From the NCBI GenBank assembly GCA_016790635.1, contig JAEUOR010000013.1, positions 1-64,000 of the forward strand: a DNA stretch of 64,000 nt. The letters are read 5' to 3'. Shown one piece after another: positions 18,402-28,596 of this stretch (positions are counted from its first letter, which is position 1; the number at the start of each line of letters is the position of its first letter). A program made the translations under genes and the position numbers. This DNA comes from Burkholderiales bacterium. Lineage in GTDB: Bacteria > Pseudomonadota > Gammaproteobacteria > Burkholderiales > JAEUOS01. The notes beneath the pieces are model-generated. The model had not been told where the DNA came from. It worked only from the letters and a program-made list of their open reading frames with translations, and did not search any database.

Positions 18402-20381
18402 CTACAGCGAGACGTCGAACCCGGCGGGACCGGCTTCCTGCCCCAGCATCTCCTGGTCCAGCATCGCTTCGATCTCCAGCCGCAGGTTCTCGAGCGCGAC
18501 GACCTGGCGCATGAGGTCCCGATCCGCGTCCTCCAGTTCGACCAGGCGCTCTTCGAGGGTGTCGGCAGCTTCGTGGACGCGCTTGATCGACACCAGGCGG
18601 CGCTTGAGCGACTGCTGGCGTTCCTTGATCTGGCCTTCGAGCGGATTGGTGATCGCGCGCAACCAGCCCTCGCTGTCGCGGTTGGCGATCTCGAAGGCGA
18701 GCTGGATGCGCGATGCGATGACCTCGAAGAAGCGCCGCGTCAGCGTGCGCTCGTAGTTGGTGATCAGCGACATGGTGCCGAAGCGCCGGTTGAAGCTGTC
18801 CTCGACGCGATCGAGCTCCTTCAGGTAGCGCAACATCGAGAACGCGCGCGGCATGGCCAGCTTGAGCGTGAAGTCCTCCGAGAAGCGCTGGTACATCGCC
18901 GCCATCATGTCGGTGATCTCGGCGACCACGCGGTTGGCCGCTTCCAGGTGGGCGCGATTGCGCGCGAAGAATCCGCGCATCGCGTCGATGATGCCGGCCG
19001 AGAACGCCGATTTCTCGATGGCGGCATGGGTGCCCTCGACCTCGGCGCGAAACGCGTCCATGCCGATGTGCATGAACAAGGTATCGGTGTTGCGCGAGAG
19101 CACGCTGCGAATCGCGGCGAACTGGGTCAGATTGCGCTCGAAGACGTCCTTCTCGGCCTTGACGCGCGCGAGCATGCCGGACATCGTGCCCTGGTTCTTG
19201 TGATGCAGCGAGCCGAGTTCGTCGCGCTGCGCCTTGGCGTCAGCCACGCGCGTCGCCAGGAGGCCCTGGGCGGCGGCGATCAGGTTGCGCAACTCGGCGG
19301 CCGCGAAGTCGCGCACCATTTCCTGCTTGGCGGGGATGAGCTCGCGCGACAGCGCCGTCTCGAGCGCGGGCAGGCGGCTTCTCGCAAGCAGGTCGGGATC
19401 CTCGTTGACCTTGGCCACCAGACCCTTCTGCGCCGAGATCGGAAACACGTTGCGGCGCTCGAGGCCCAGCATGCGCGCGACGTCCGCGGCCTGCTTCTCG
19501 ATCTCGGTCTCGATCTCGCCATCAGACTTGAGTTCGTCCCACAGTCCGTCGATCTTGTTCAACACCGCCAGGCGCGCGTGCCCGGACCCCTTGGGCGCCG
19601 CGCCGATATGCTCGCGCCAGACCTGGATGTCGGACTTGGTGACCCCCGCGTCGGCGGCCAGGATGAAGAGCACCGCGTGGGCGTTGGGGATCAGGCTGAA
19701 GGTCAGTTCCGGTTCCGCGCCGATCGCGTTCAATCCGGGCGTATCAAGAATGACCAGCCCCTGGGCCAGGAGCGGGTGCGGGAAATTGATGATCGCGTGA
19801 CGCCAGGCGGGAATCTCGATGGTTCCGTCGGCGGCCACGGCCGCGCGCGCGTCGACATCGCGCGGATCGAAAAGCCCGTACTGCGAGGCCACCGAGGCGC
19901 GCACGCGCTTGGTCGCGCTGACCTGGCGAAAGGCTTCCAGCATCGCGTCGCCTGAACCGGTGTCCAATGCGATGCGCGTCCATTCGTCCGGGTAGAGCCG
20001 GTACTCGGCGACGCCGGCGGTCCTGGCGCGGGTTTCGATGGGCAAGAGGCGCAGTTCCGGCGGCTCACCCTCGTTGTAGAGAAGCTCGGTCGGACACATG
20101 GTGGTGCGTCCAGCGGAGGAGGGCAGGATGCGGCGCCCATAGTCGGCAAAGAAGATCGCGTTGATCAGCTCCGACTTGCCGCGCGAAAACTCGGCCACGA
20201 ATGCGATCGACAGCCGGTCTTCGGCGAGTCGGTCGAGGACGCGCTGGATGCGCGTGATCCCGTCGACATCGGCGATGCCTTCGTCGCTCATCCAGTCGCG
20301 AAAACGCGCAATCGCCGCGGAAAGCGCGAAGCGCCACGAGCTGTAGAGCTGAAAGCGTTCGACCAGATTGACGCTGTTCAT
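18402..20381 (-). CDS. Dynamin-like GTPase
   Basis: This 659-residue large GTPase has a G domain near the N-terminus and a long helical C-terminal half with coiled-coil character. Seen: P-loop AEFSRGKSE (63-71), in which the first Gly of GxxxxGKS is Ala63; the switch region SAGRTTMCPTE; DTPGLNAIG (G3); and LNKIDGLWDE (G4). No clear membrane segment. Bacterial dynamin-like proteins remodel or protect membranes; the exact role is unknown. The gene lies between mutM (upstream, same strand) and the convergent ferredoxin gene, 10 bp away. Confidence 0.85.
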   Translation of the reverse strand: MNSVNLVERFQLYSSWRFALSAAIARFRDWMSDEGIADVDGITRIQRVLDRLAEDRLSIAFVAEFSRGKSELINAIFFADYGRRILPSSAGRTTMCPTELLYNEGEPPELRLLPIETRARTAGVAEYRLYPDEWTRIALDTGSGDAMLEAFRQVSATKRVRASVASQYGLFDPRDVDARAAVAADGTIEIPAWRHAIINFPHPLLAQGLVILDTPGLNAIGAEPELTFSLIPNAHAVLFILAADAGVTKSDIQVWREHIGAAPKGSGHARLAVLNKIDGLWDELKSDGEIETEIEKQAADVARMLGLERRNVFPISAQKGLVAKVNEDPDLLARSRLPALETALSRELIPAKQEMVRDFAAAELRNLIAAAQGLLATRVADAKAQRDELGSLHHKNQGTMSGMLARVKAEKDVFERNLTQFAAIRSVLSRNTDTLFMHIGMDAFRAEVEGTHAAIEKSAFSAGIIDAMRGFFARNRAHLEAANRVVAEITDMMAAMYQRFSEDFTLKLAMPRAFSMLRYLKELDRVEDSFNRRFGTMSLITNYERTLTRRFFEVIASRIQLAFEIANRDSEGWLRAITNPLEGQIKERQQSLKRRLVSIKRVHEAADTLEERLVELEDADRDLMRQVVALENLRLEIEAMLDQEMLGQEAGPAGFDVSL

Positions 20382-20504
20382 CGCAAGGCGGTTTTGAACG
20401 GATTGGGGCCCGGACGAGGCGGGAATGTGCCCGCCGCCTGAACTTGTTGTGGACGGCTGCGCGGTCAGGCGCTTGACCGCCCCGCGCGGCGCAATGACGA
20501 CGGC

Positions 20505-20513
20505 ATTATGGCA
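20505..20513 (-). promoter_or_regulatory. Possible extended -10 promoter for the dynamin-like gene
   Basis: The minus strand reads TGC-CATAAT in the 150-bp gap after mutM. It matches five of six -10 bases with the TGn extension; no -35 box is seen. A 7-bp inverted repeat with a 6-nt loop (20461-20480, GCGGTCA/TGACCGC) lies downstream in the leader. Confidence 0.33.
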
Positions 20514-20531
20514 CGCGCAGTGTGAGAAATA

Positions 20532-21368
20532 TCACGTTTGGCAGCGCGGGCAGTAGAACGTCGAGCGTTGCCCCTGTACCAGGCGCCGGATGGGCGTGGC
20601 ACAAATGCGACAGGGCAACCCGGCCCGGTCGTAAACCCGATATTCCAGCTGGAAACTGCCGGGTTCGCCGTCGCTGCGGCTGAAATCCTTGAGGGTGCTT
20701 CCTCCCTTCCTGATCGCCATCGCAAGCACGCGTCGCACCTCGACGACCAGTCGCCGGTAGCGTGCCAGGCTGACGCGTCCGGCGGGGGTTTGCGGGCGGA
20801 TTCCCGAGCGAAACAGGGACTCGCTGGCGTAGATGTTGCCCACCCCCACGACGATGCCCCCGGCCAGGAGGGCCTCCTTGACGGAAACCCGACGGCCACG
20901 CGTCCTCTCGTGCATCAATTCGGCCGTGAAGGCATCGGTGAAGGGCTCCACGCCCAGTTTGGCCAGGAGCGGATGGCGATCGGTCGGCCCGCCGTCTGCC
21001 GGATGCCACAGCACTGCGCCGAAGCGCCGCGGATCGGTCAGGCGCAGCACGGCGTCACCGGCGACGAGGTCGAAATGCGCGTGGCGCGCCGCAGGTGTTC
21101 CGGGTGCAACCAGGCGCAGGGATCCGGACATGCCCAGGTGCACGATCAGGGTTCCGACGGTCTTGCCGTGGCGCTCGCAGGACAGGAGCAGGTACTTGCC
21201 ACGCCGGCCGACTGCGGCGATGGAGAGGCCCGTCAGGATGGTCGCCAGGCGCGCGTCGATCGGCCAGCGCAGGCGAGCATCGCGAACCACCACGGTGTCG
21301 ATGCGTCGCCCGGTCAGATGCGGCGCGATGCCTTGGCGGGTGACCTCAACTTCCGGCAATTCGGGCAT
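20532..21368 (-). CDS. mutM: Formamidopyrimidine-DNA glycosylase
   Basis: This bifunctional glycosylase/AP lyase removes 8-oxoguanine and formamidopyrimidines. The 278-residue protein begins [13 protein letters not shown] after the Met, giving the catalytic Pro and Glu. It ends with the zinc finger [24 protein letters not shown] (Cys pairs at both ends). The helix-two-turn-helix segment is in between ([18 protein letters not shown]). It is divergent from the TPR gene across a 71-bp gap. Confidence 0.96.
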   Translation of the reverse strand: MPELPEVEVTRQGIAPHLTGRRIDTVVVRDARLRWPIDARLATILTGLSIAAVGRRGKYLLLSCERHGKTVGTLIVHLGMSGSLRLVAPGTPAARHAHFDLVAGDAVLRLTDPRRFGAVLWHPADGGPTDRHPLLAKLGVEPFTDAFTAELMHERTRGRRVSVKEALLAGGIVVGVGNIYASESLFRSGIRPQTPAGRVSLARYRRLVVEVRRVLAMAIRKGGSTLKDFSRSDGEPGSFQLEYRVYDRAGLPCRICATPIRRLVQGQRSTFYCPRCQT

Positions 21369-21393
21369 TCAACCAGGCCTCTTGCTGATAACA

Positions 21394-21422
21394 TTCCTGA
21401 TCCTGCGGGGCGCCACTATACC
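21394..21422 (+). promoter_or_regulatory. Candidate sigma-70 promoter for the TPR-lolB operon
   Basis: TTCCTG, a 17-bp spacer and TATACC lie 18 bp before the ATG of the TPR gene, inside the short divergent gap with mutM. The boxes match the consensus in four of six and five of six positions. Confidence 0.42.
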
Positions 21423-21439
21423 GGCGGTCCGATGAACGT

Positions 21440-23224
21440 ATGCGCTTGCGCCCTTTTCCCATTTTCTTGCTGGCTGCGGCTTCGGCCGTCTTGACCGGTT
21501 TTCATGCTCCGGCAACGGTTGCCGCCGAGGCTCCGCGGCAATTCGTGCAAGCCGCCCCGGCCGATGGCGGCCCGCGTGCTCCGCGTCGCCTGCGCATCCC
21601 GGAATCGGCCGCGCGTGCTCAGAACCTGCCCGGCGTCGACCTCACCCCGGGCCTGCTCTACGAGATCCTGGCCGCTGAAATCCTCGCGCAGCGCGGCGGG
21701 GCGGCAGTCGCCCTGGCCAAGTATCTGGAACTCGCGCAGCGCACGCGCGATCCGCGCATCGCCCAGCGCGCGGTCGAGATCGCGCTATTCGAGCGCAACA
21801 GCGAGAAGGCGCTGGAAGCGGCGCAAATTTGGGCGGAGACCGATCCGCAAAGCCTGGAGGCCCGCCAGGCGCTGGTCAACCTGTACATCGGTGCGGGGCG
21901 TGCCGAGGAAGCGCTGCCGCACATGGAGCGCCTGCTGGCGGCCGAGTCGACCAATGTGGCCGAGGGCTTCATCCAGATCAATCGACTGCTCTCGGCGCGC
22001 TCGACCGATCGCAAGTCCACCTTGTCGATCATCCAGCGGCTCGCAGCGCGCTACCCCAAGGTGGCCGAAGCGCATGCCGCGGTCGCGCAGGCAGCGTTCA
22101 ACGCGGGCGAAGAGGAACTCGCCCTGCGCGAAGCGCGCGCCGCTGCCCTCATCCGGCCCGAATGGGATTTCCCGGTGCTGATGGCATCCCAGATCCTGGC
22201 GCGCCGCGATGCCGCGAGCGCGAGCGCCGAACTGAAGGGCTTCCTCGAACGCAACCCGGGTTCGTCCGAGGTGCGCATGGCGTATGCACGCTCGCTGGTC
22301 GCCGAGCGCAAGTACGGCGAGGCGCGCGGCGAGTTCCAGCGCATCGAGCGGGATTTTCCCGACAACGCAGACGTCCTCTACGCGCTGGGTCTGCTCGCGC
22401 TCGACGCCAAGGACTATGCGAGCGCCGAGTCCTCGCTCAAGAGCCTTCTGGCGCGCCAACCGCGCGACCCGAACCTCGTCTACCTGTACCTCGGGCAGGT
22501 GGCGGACGAACAGAAGAAGTTCGCCGAGGCGCGCGAGTGGTACGCGAAAGTCGCCAGCGGCGACCAGTATCTGCCGGCGCAGAGCCGCTTCGCCCGCACC
22601 CTCGCGCGCGAGGGGCGCATCGAGGACGCGCGCACGCACCTGCAGGGGCTGGTGGCCACCAGCAACCAGCAACGCGTGCAGATCATCATGTCCGAGGCGC
22701 AGCTGCTGCGCGAGGCGAACCGCAATCGCGAGGCCTTCGAAGTCCTCGAAAAAGGCGCGCTGCGCCTGCCCAACCATCCCGATCTGCTCTACGACCTGGC
22801 GATGGCCGCCGAGAAGGTCGAGCGCCTCGACGTGCTGGAGAACAACCTCAAGAAGGTCATCGAGCTCAAGCCCGACCATGCGCACGCCTACAACGCGCTG
22901 GGCTACACGCTGGCCGACCGCAACGTGCGCCTGACCGAGGCGCGCGACCTGATCGAGAAAGCACTCAAGATCGCGCCCGACGATGCGATGATCATCGACA
23001 GCATGGGTTGGGTCATGTACCGGCTGGGCGACCTGCCGCGCGCGCTCGAACTCCTGAAGCGCGCGTATGCGTTGATGCCGGACGCCGAGATCGGCGCCCA
23101 TCTGGGCGAGGTGCTGTGGCAGATGGGGCAGCGCGCGGAAGCCGACCGCGTGTGGGCCGAGGCGGCGGGCAAGGCACCCGACAACGAGACCCTGCGCAAC
23201 ACCATCCGCCGCTTCAAGCCCTGA
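21440..23224 (+). CDS. Secreted tetratricopeptide-repeat protein
   Basis: This 594-residue protein has a signal peptide (about 29 residues, ending VAAE) followed almost entirely by helical repeats of TPR type, for example ADVLYALGLLALDAKDYASA and the C-terminal HAYNALGYTLADRN repeat. It is a periplasmic scaffold. Betaproteobacteria keep such a gene directly before lolB and ispE, but its partner is not known. Only 2 bp separate it from lolB. Confidence 0.9.
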   Translation: MRLRPFPIFLLAAASAVLTGFHAPATVAAEAPRQFVQAAPADGGPRAPRRLRIPESAARAQNLPGVDLTPGLLYEILAAEILAQRGGAAVALAKYLELAQRTRDPRIAQRAVEIALFERNSEKALEAAQIWAETDPQSLEARQALVNLYIGAGRAEEALPHMERLLAAESTNVAEGFIQINRLLSARSTDRKSTLSIIQRLAARYPKVAEAHAAVAQAAFNAGEEELALREARAAALIRPEWDFPVLMASQILARRDAASASAELKGFLERNPGSSEVRMAYARSLVAERKYGEARGEFQRIERDFPDNADVLYALGLLALDAKDYASAESSLKSLLARQPRDPNLVYLYLGQVADEQKKFAEAREWYAKVASGDQYLPAQSRFARTLAREGRIEDARTHLQGLVATSNQQRVQIIMSEAQLLREANRNREAFEVLEKGALRLPNHPDLLYDLAMAAEKVERLDVLENNLKKVIELKPDHAHAYNALGYTLADRNVRLTEARDLIEKALKIAPDDAMIIDSMGWVMYRLGDLPRALELLKRAYALMPDAEIGAHLGEVLWQMGQRAEADRVWAEAAGKAPDNETLRNTIRRFKP

Positions 23225-23226
23225 TC

Positions 23227-23793
23227 GTGGCGCGCTGCGCGCTGCCCGTCGTTCTTCTGCTGGCAGTTCTTGCCGGCTGCGCCGTCCCGACGACGGCGCC
23301 GGTCGGCGCCGCCGCGACAACGGATGCCGGTTTTGCCCTCACGGGCCGCCTGGGCGTGCGCTTCGGGGAAGAAAGCCTGTCCGGCCGCATTGCCTGGACC
23401 CATGCGCCGGGGCGCGACCATGTCAGCCTGGCCTCGCCGCTGGGCAACACTCTCGCCGTCATCGTGCGTGACTCCGGCGGTGTTGCGTTGACCGACGCCA
23501 ACGGCCAACGATCCGTCGCCCCCGATGCCGAAACCCTGACAGAGCGCGCGCTCGGCTGGCGCCTGCCTCTGGCCGGCTTGAGCGAATGGGCGCGCGGTCG
23601 CGCCGCGCCAGGGCCTGCCGAAGGCAGTCGCGACGCGGCCGGACGCTGGCTGACCTTGATCCAGGCGGGCTGGCGCATCGACTACAGCTGGGAGGAAGCG
23701 CAGGCGGTCCTGCCCAGGCGCGTGTTCCTGGAGCGTCTCGCCGCCACGCCGCCGCTCGAAATTCGCATGGTGGTGGACCGCTGGGGCGAATAA
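23227..23793 (+). CDS. lolB: Outer-membrane lipoprotein receptor LolB
   Basis: LolB receives lipoproteins from LolA and inserts them in the outer membrane. The 188-residue protein has a lipoprotein signal with lipobox VLAGC and the LolB pattern FALTGRLGVRFGEESLSGRIAW, then SLASPLGNTLAVI, and a C-terminal RVFLERLAATPPLEIRMVVDRW. The start codon is GTG at 23227, directly after the TPR gene stop. Confidence 0.9.
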   Translation: MARCALPVVLLLAVLAGCAVPTTAPVGAAATTDAGFALTGRLGVRFGEESLSGRIAWTHAPGRDHVSLASPLGNTLAVIVRDSGGVALTDANGQRSVAPDAETLTERALGWRLPLAGLSEWARGRAAPGPAEGSRDAAGRWLTLIQAGWRIDYSWEEAQAVLPRRVFLERLAATPPLEIRMVVDRWGE

Positions 23794-23836
23794 CCGCCCC
23801 CGAATCTTGAGGCTCACGGGACCGCGCGTTGCGTGG

Positions 23837-23845
23837 TGCTATAGT
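23837..23845 (+). promoter_or_regulatory. Possible extended -10 promoter before the MFS-ispE pair
   Basis: TGC-TATAGT lies 32 bp before the GTG of the transporter gene, in an 84-bp gap. No -35 box is seen at the right distance. Confidence 0.4.
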
Positions 23846-23877
23846 CCGGCCCCTTTGCGCGCCTGCTGCAGGCCCCT

Positions 23878-25131
23878 GTGGAATCAAAATCGCCGTCGGC
23901 CGCGCGCCCGGCACTGTTCTGGCTGCTGCTCCCGTTTGCGTTGGGTTACGGGGCGTCGTATTTTTTTCGCAACGTCAATGCGGTGGCCGGCCCCGAGTTG
24001 GCGCGCGAGTTCTCGCTGGGGCCTGGTGGCCTGGGGTTTCTGACCGGCGCGTACTTCCTGGCCTTTTCCTTGGCGCAGATTCCGCTGGGCATGGCGCTGG
24101 ATCGTTTCGGTCCTTCGCGGGTCGGGGCGGTGATGCTCACCATCATGTCGCTCGGCGCGGTGGTGTTCGGCTGCGCCGATGACGTCACGACCCTGGCCGT
24201 CGGGCGCGCCCTGATCGGACTGGGCGCCGGTGTGGCGCTGATGGCGGTCATGTCCGCAGTGCACCTCCTGATGCCGCGCGAGCGTGCCGCGACCTACATC
24301 GGATTCGCCATGATCCTGGGCGGGCTGGGGGCCATGTTCGCAAGCACCCCGACCCAGATCGCGATCAACGCTTTCGGCTGGCGCGCGGTGTTCTTCGCGC
24401 TCTCGGTGTTCGCCGCCTGCGTGGCGCTCTACGACCTCTGGACCGGTCGCCACCTGCCGCCGGTGGCGGCGACGCAGACCTTGCGCGAACTCGCCGGCGG
24501 CGTGGTGCACATCTTCATGTCCGCGGCCTTTTGGCGCATCACCCTGGCGACCACCGCGACCCTCGGGACCATGCTCGCCTTCCAGACGCTGTGGGCGGCG
24601 ACCTGGATGCGCGACGTCGCCGGGTTCGATGACCGCATCGCGATCGGCAACGTGCTCTTCGCGCTCAATCTGGGCATGACTCTGGCGTTCGTGCTTGGCG
24701 GACTGATCGCCGACACACTTGCCCGGCGCGGCATCGCCGCGCTGACCACGCTCAAGGCCTATGTCGCGCTGGCCATCCTCGGGCAGGCCTGGCTGATGGC
24801 GGCACCGACCTTCGCACCGCACCTGGCCTGGGGCCTGTTCGCCTTCGGCGCCAATGCGCTGACCCTGTCGTTCACACTCCTGGCGGCGCAGTTTCCGCCG
24901 GCCATGACCGGACGGGTCAACACCTCGGTCAACCTCATGGCGTTCTCGGCCGCGTTTGCGCTGCAATGGGCCATCGGCGCGGTGTTGGCGCAGTGGCCGG
25001 TCAGCGAACGGGGTTATGCCGCCCAAGGCTATTACCTGTCATGGGGAGTGCTCCTGGCAGTGCAACTGGTGGCTTTTGCCTACCTTGCGCTCCCGCGCCG
25101 CGGCGGCCAGCGACTAAGGGCTGCGGCGTGA
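23878..25131 (+). CDS. Major facilitator superfamily transporter
   Basis: This 417-residue protein has about 12 membrane helices. The MFS loop 2-3 signature appears as [13 protein letters not shown]. The N-terminus ([16 protein letters not shown]) resembles nitrate/nitrite- or sugar-phosphate-type MFS proteins, but the substrate cannot be assigned. The start is a GTG; the stop overlaps the GTG of ispE, so the two are co-translated. Confidence 0.85.
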   Translation: MESKSPSAARPALFWLLLPFALGYGASYFFRNVNAVAGPELAREFSLGPGGLGFLTGAYFLAFSLAQIPLGMALDRFGPSRVGAVMLTIMSLGAVVFGCADDVTTLAVGRALIGLGAGVALMAVMSAVHLLMPRERAATYIGFAMILGGLGAMFASTPTQIAINAFGWRAVFFALSVFAACVALYDLWTGRHLPPVAATQTLRELAGGVVHIFMSAAFWRITLATTATLGTMLAFQTLWAATWMRDVAGFDDRIAIGNVLFALNLGMTLAFVLGGLIADTLARRGIAALTTLKAYVALAILGQAWLMAAPTFAPHLAWGLFAFGANALTLSFTLLAAQFPPAMTGRVNTSVNLMAFSAAFALQWAIGAVLAQWPVSERGYAAQGYYLSWGVLLAVQLVAFAYLALPRRGGQRLRAAA

Positions 25132-25997
25132 GCGAGCGCGAGTATTTCGCCCCGGCGAAGCTCAATCTCTTCCTGCACGTGGTCGGACGGCGTGACGACG
25201 GCTATCACCTGCTCGAGACGGTCTTCCAGTTGGTCGATTTCGGCGACACCCTGCAAATCGAGTCACGCGACGACGGCGCGATCGTGCGCCATGACCCGTT
25301 GCCGGGGGTTGATGTCGAAGCGGACCTGACCGTGCGTGCGGCCCGCGCGCTCAAGCGCGCCACCGGCGCACGGCGCGGCGCCGACATCCGCGTCGTCAAG
25401 CGCATTCCGCTGGGTGGCGGACTCGGCGGGGGGAGCAGCGACGCGGCGACTACGCTCCTGGCGCTCAACCGGCTCTGGGGCCTCGAACTGCCGCAACGCG
25501 AACTGGCAGCGATCGCGCTGACCCTCGGGGCGGATGTGCCGGTCTTCGTTTTCGGGCGCAATGCGTTTGCGCGGGGAATCGGCGAGGAACTCACCGCGCT
25601 CGACCTGCCCCGGCGATGGTTCCTGGTACTGGCGCCCCCTGTCCTCGTGCCTACGGCTGCCATCTTTTCGGCACCGGAATTGACCAGAAACTCCAAACTT
25701 GTTAAAATACAAGACTTTGTCGTCAAAGCCGGTTTCGCGGGAGACCAGTTTCGCAACGATCTGGAGGAAGTCGCGAAAAAGCGCTTTCCACAGGTCGCGG
25801 AAGCCCTGGATTGGCTCAAGCGGCACGATGCGGTCGCGGACTTGAGCGCGCGCATGACGGGGTCCGGGGCTTGCGTTTTCTCCGGGTTTGCCGAACGGGA
25901 AGTGGCTGAGTCGGTGCTCGCGCAACTCCCTTCCGGTTGGCGGGGGTTTGTTGCCGCCAGCCTTGACCGGCATCCGCAGGCGACGGGTAATTCTTAG
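25128..25997 (+). CDS. ispE: 4-diphosphocytidyl-2-C-methyl-D-erythritol kinase
   Basis: This GHMP kinase of the MEP isoprenoid pathway phosphorylates CDP-methylerythritol. The 289-residue protein has [21 protein letters not shown] at the N-terminus and the ATP-binding [15 protein letters not shown]. The C-terminal GHMP motif is [12 protein letters not shown]. The GTG start overlaps the transporter stop. An A/T-rich stretch near 25690-25720 stands out slightly from the surrounding GC. Confidence 0.96.
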   Translation: MSEREYFAPAKLNLFLHVVGRRDDGYHLLETVFQLVDFGDTLQIESRDDGAIVRHDPLPGVDVEADLTVRAARALKRATGARRGADIRVVKRIPLGGGLGGGSSDAATTLLALNRLWGLELPQRELAAIALTLGADVPVFVFGRNAFARGIGEELTALDLPRRWFLVLAPPVLVPTAAIFSAPELTRNSKLVKIQDFVVKAGFAGDQFRNDLEEVAKKRFPQVAEALDWLKRHDAVADLSARMTGSGACVFSGFAEREVAESVLAQLPSGWRGFVAASLDRHPQATGNS

Positions 25998-26047
25998 GTG
26001 AGGGGGCGCGGCGGCCCCGGGTTTAAGGCGCCGCAAGGTTTTCCGGG

Positions 26048-26124
26048 TGGGGAATCGCCAAGTTGGTTAAGGCACCGGATTTTGATTCCGGCATTCCAAG
26101 GTTCGAATCCTTGTTCCCCAGCCA
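26048..26124 (+). tRNA. tRNA-Gln (anticodon TTG)
   Basis: This is a complete cloverleaf: acceptor TGGGGAA paired with TTCCCCA, anticodon stem CCGGA/TCCGG with TTG at 26082-26084, a T arm with GGTTCGAATCC, discriminator G and an encoded CCA end. The T-A first pair (U1-A72) is the usual weak pair of tRNA-Gln. It lies between ispE and prs, the classic betaproteobacterial position. Confidence 0.97.
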
Positions 26125-26180
26125 TTTTCTTGTAAGACCCACGCCGATGTGATGCCCCGGCGGCTACAGCTGCGCTCCTC

Positions 26181-27131
26181 ATGTCCAATGCGAATCTGAT
26201 GGTCGTGTCCGGCAACGCCAATCCGTTGCTGGCCAAGGAAGTCGCGCGTCTCCTGTCCATCCCGGTGGGGCGGGTTGCGGTAGGGCGGTTCTCGGATGGC
26301 GAGGTCAATGTCGAGATCCTCGAGAACGTGCGCGGACGCGATGTCTTCGTCTTGCAATCGACCTCGACCCCGACCAACGACAACCTGATGGAAATCATGG
26401 TCATCGTCGACGCGCTGAAGCGGTCCTCCGCCGCGCGCATCACCGCGGCGATTCCCTACTTCGGCTACGCACGCCAGGACCGGCGCCCGCGCTCGGCGCG
26501 CGTGGCGATCTCGGCCAAGGTGGTGGCCAACATGCTGGAAGCCGCCGGCGTGGACCGGGTGCTCACCATGGATCTGCATGCCGACCAGATCCAGGGTTTT
26601 TTCGACATCCCCGTGGACAACATCTACGCCGCGCCGATCCTGCTGTCGGACGTGTGGAAGAAAAACATCGAGGACCTGATCGTGGTCTCGCCTGACGTGG
26701 GCGGCGTGGTGCGCGCACGTGCCCTGGCCAAGCGCCTCGAGAGTGACCTGGCGATCATCGACAAGCGCCGTCCGCGCGCCAACGTGTCCGAGGTCATGAA
26801 CGTCATCGGCGAGGTGGCCGATCGCACCTGCGTCATCATGGACGACATGGTCGATACCGCCGGCACGCTGTGCAAGGCCGCCGAGGTATTGAAGGAGCGC
26901 GGCGCCGTCAAGGTGCTCGCCTATTGCACCCATGCCGTGCTGTCGGGCAACGCGGTGCAGAAGATCAGCGCCTCTCCGCTCGACGAACTCGTCGTCACCG
27001 ACACCATCGCGCTGCGCGACGACGCGCGTGCCTGTCCCAAGATCCGGCAACTCTCGGTGGCCGGACTGCTGGCGGAGACCATCCGCCGCATCAACACCGA
27101 GGATTCGGTGAGCAACCTGTTCATCGAGTAA
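26181..27131 (+). CDS. prs: Ribose-phosphate pyrophosphokinase
   Basis: This enzyme makes PRPP from ribose 5-phosphate and ATP for nucleotide, His and Trp synthesis. The 316-residue protein has the class I features: [10 protein letters not shown] at the N-terminus, the flexible loop [15 protein letters not shown], the [12 protein letters not shown] signature and the PRPP-binding loop [15 protein letters not shown]. Confidence 0.97.
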   Translation: MSNANLMVVSGNANPLLAKEVARLLSIPVGRVAVGRFSDGEVNVEILENVRGRDVFVLQSTSTPTNDNLMEIMVIVDALKRSSAARITAAIPYFGYARQDRRPRSARVAISAKVVANMLEAAGVDRVLTMDLHADQIQGFFDIPVDNIYAAPILLSDVWKKNIEDLIVVSPDVGGVVRARALAKRLESDLAIIDKRRPRANVSEVMNVIGEVADRTCVIMDDMVDTAGTLCKAAEVLKERGAVKVLAYCTHAVLSGNAVQKISASPLDELVVTDTIALRDDARACPKIRQLSVAGLLAETIRRINTEDSVSNLFIE

Positions 27132-27186
27132 CCAGTCCCCGGTCGGCGCTGGTCGCGGCCCGCCCGGTTCATCTCCAGGAGCAACA

Positions 27187-27927
27187 ATGAAAATCGAAGT
27201 CATTGCAACCACGCGCAAACTGCAAGGTACGGGTGCGAGCCGCCGCCTGCGTCGCGCGAACAAGGTGCCCGGCATCGTCTATGGCGGTGACAAGCCGGCC
27301 GCCAACATCGAGATCGACCACAACCCGCTGTTCCATGCGATGCGGCGCGAGGCCTTCCACGCTTCCATTCTCGATCTCAAGGTCGACGGCCAGGCCGAAC
27401 AGGTGCTGCTGCGCGACTACCAGATGCACGCGTTCCGCCAGCAGATCCAGCACATCGATTTCCAGCGCGTCGATCCGACACGCGAGATCCGCATCAAGGT
27501 GCCGCTGCACTTCGTCAATGCCGACCAGTCGCAGGCCGTCAAGTTCGGTGGCGCGATCGTCTCGCACGTCATGACCGACATGGAGATTGCCTGCCTGCCC
27601 AAGGACCTGCCCGAGTTCGTCGAGGTCGACCTGAAGGACATCTCGGCCGGCCACGCGATCCACGTGCGCGAACTGAAGCTTCCGGCAGGCGTGCGCGCGA
27701 TCGTCCATGGCAGCGACAATCCGGTGGTGGCGAGCGCCATGGTGCCCGGCGCCGAAGTCGAGGAGACCGACACGGCGGCGCCGAGCGCTGCGGACGTGCC
27801 GGCCACAGCGCAGAAGAAGCCTGCCGAAGCCGCCGCCGCAGCGGCGCCGGCCAAGGGTGGCGCCAAAGGCGGCGCTGCGCCCGCCAAGGCCGCCGCGCCG
27901 GCCAAGAAGGACGACAAGAAGAAGTGA
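27187..27927 (+). CDS. rplY: 50S ribosomal protein L25, long Ctc/TL5 form
   Basis: This protein binds 5S rRNA. The 246-residue form has the N-terminal L25 domain (GASRRLRRANKVPGIVYGG; DYQMHAFRQQIQHIDF) plus the C-terminal TL5 beta domain (KDLPEFVEVDLKDISAGHAIHV), then an Ala/Lys/Pro-rich tail of about 60 residues. CAGGAG precedes the ATG. An intrinsic terminator follows, directly before pth. Confidence 0.96.
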   Translation: MKIEVIATTRKLQGTGASRRLRRANKVPGIVYGGDKPAANIEIDHNPLFHAMRREAFHASILDLKVDGQAEQVLLRDYQMHAFRQQIQHIDFQRVDPTREIRIKVPLHFVNADQSQAVKFGGAIVSHVMTDMEIACLPKDLPEFVEVDLKDISAGHAIHVRELKLPAGVRAIVHGSDNPVVASAMVPGAEVEETDTAAPSAADVPATAQKKPAEAAAAAAPAKGGAKGGAAPAKAAAPAKKDDKKK

Positions 27928-27984
27928 TGCCGTGCCCGGCGCTTGCCGCGCACGCGCGGCGGGCGCCGACTGTTCCGGACCATG

Positions 27985-28012
27985 GGCCCCGGCGCTTTGC
28001 CGGGGCCTTTTT
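27985..28012 (+). terminator. Intrinsic terminator between rplY and pth
   Basis: A 9-bp perfect GC stem (GGCCCCGGC/GCCGGGGCC) with a GCTTT loop is followed by five T residues. The T run ends only 5 bp before the pth ATG, so a transcript crossing it would have pth translation next to the hairpin. Confidence 0.9.
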
Positions 28013-28017
28013 ACTCC

Positions 28018-28596
28018 ATGACCATCAAGCTCATCGTCGGGCTGGGCAATGTCGGGCGCGAGTATGAAGATACCCGCCACAACGCCGGCTTCTGGCTGGT
28101 TGACGCGTATGCGCGCGCCTCTGGTATCGCGCTGCGCCAGGAGAAGCACTTTTTCGGCAGCGTCGGCAAGGGTGCCGCGGTGTGGCTCGTCAAGCCTTCA
28201 ACCTTCATGAATCGTTCGGGACAGTCGGTCGCGGCGCTGGCGACTTTCTACAAGATACTTCCCGCCGAGATCCTGGTTGCGCACGACGAACTCGATCTGC
28301 CGCCCGGGGCGGTCAAGATGAAGCAGGGCGGCGGGCACGCGGGTCACAATGGCTTGAAGGACATCGCGGCACGCCTGGGCAGTCCCGATTTCTGGCGCAT
28401 CCGCATCGGCATCGGACACCCGCGCGAACTCTCGCTCGAACAGGACGTCGCCGATTTCGTGCTGCACCGCCCCTCGAAGGACCACCAGGTCCTGATCGAC
28501 GAAGCCATCGCCCACGCGCGCGATGTCCTGCCGTACGCGATCGAAGGACCGATGGGGGTGGCAACCATGAAGCTGCACACGCGGAAAAAGGCCTGA
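28018..28596 (+). CDS. pth: Peptidyl-tRNA hydrolase
   Basis: This enzyme frees tRNA from peptidyl-tRNA that drops off the ribosome. The 192-residue protein has [20 protein letters not shown] with the catalytic His and Asn, then [13 protein letters not shown] and [11 protein letters not shown] with the catalytic Asp. The family start is the ATG at 28018, but no Shine-Dalgarno sequence precedes it and a terminator hairpin ends 5 bp upstream; in-frame starts at 27943 and 27982 run through the hairpin. Confidence 0.95.
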   Translation: MTIKLIVGLGNVGREYEDTRHNAGFWLVDAYARASGIALRQEKHFFGSVGKGAAVWLVKPSTFMNRSGQSVAALATFYKILPAEILVAHDELDLPPGAVKMKQGGGHAGHNGLKDIAARLGSPDFWRIRIGIGHPRELSLEQDVADFVLHRPSKDHQVLIDEAIAHARDVLPYAIEGPMGVATMKLHTRKKA

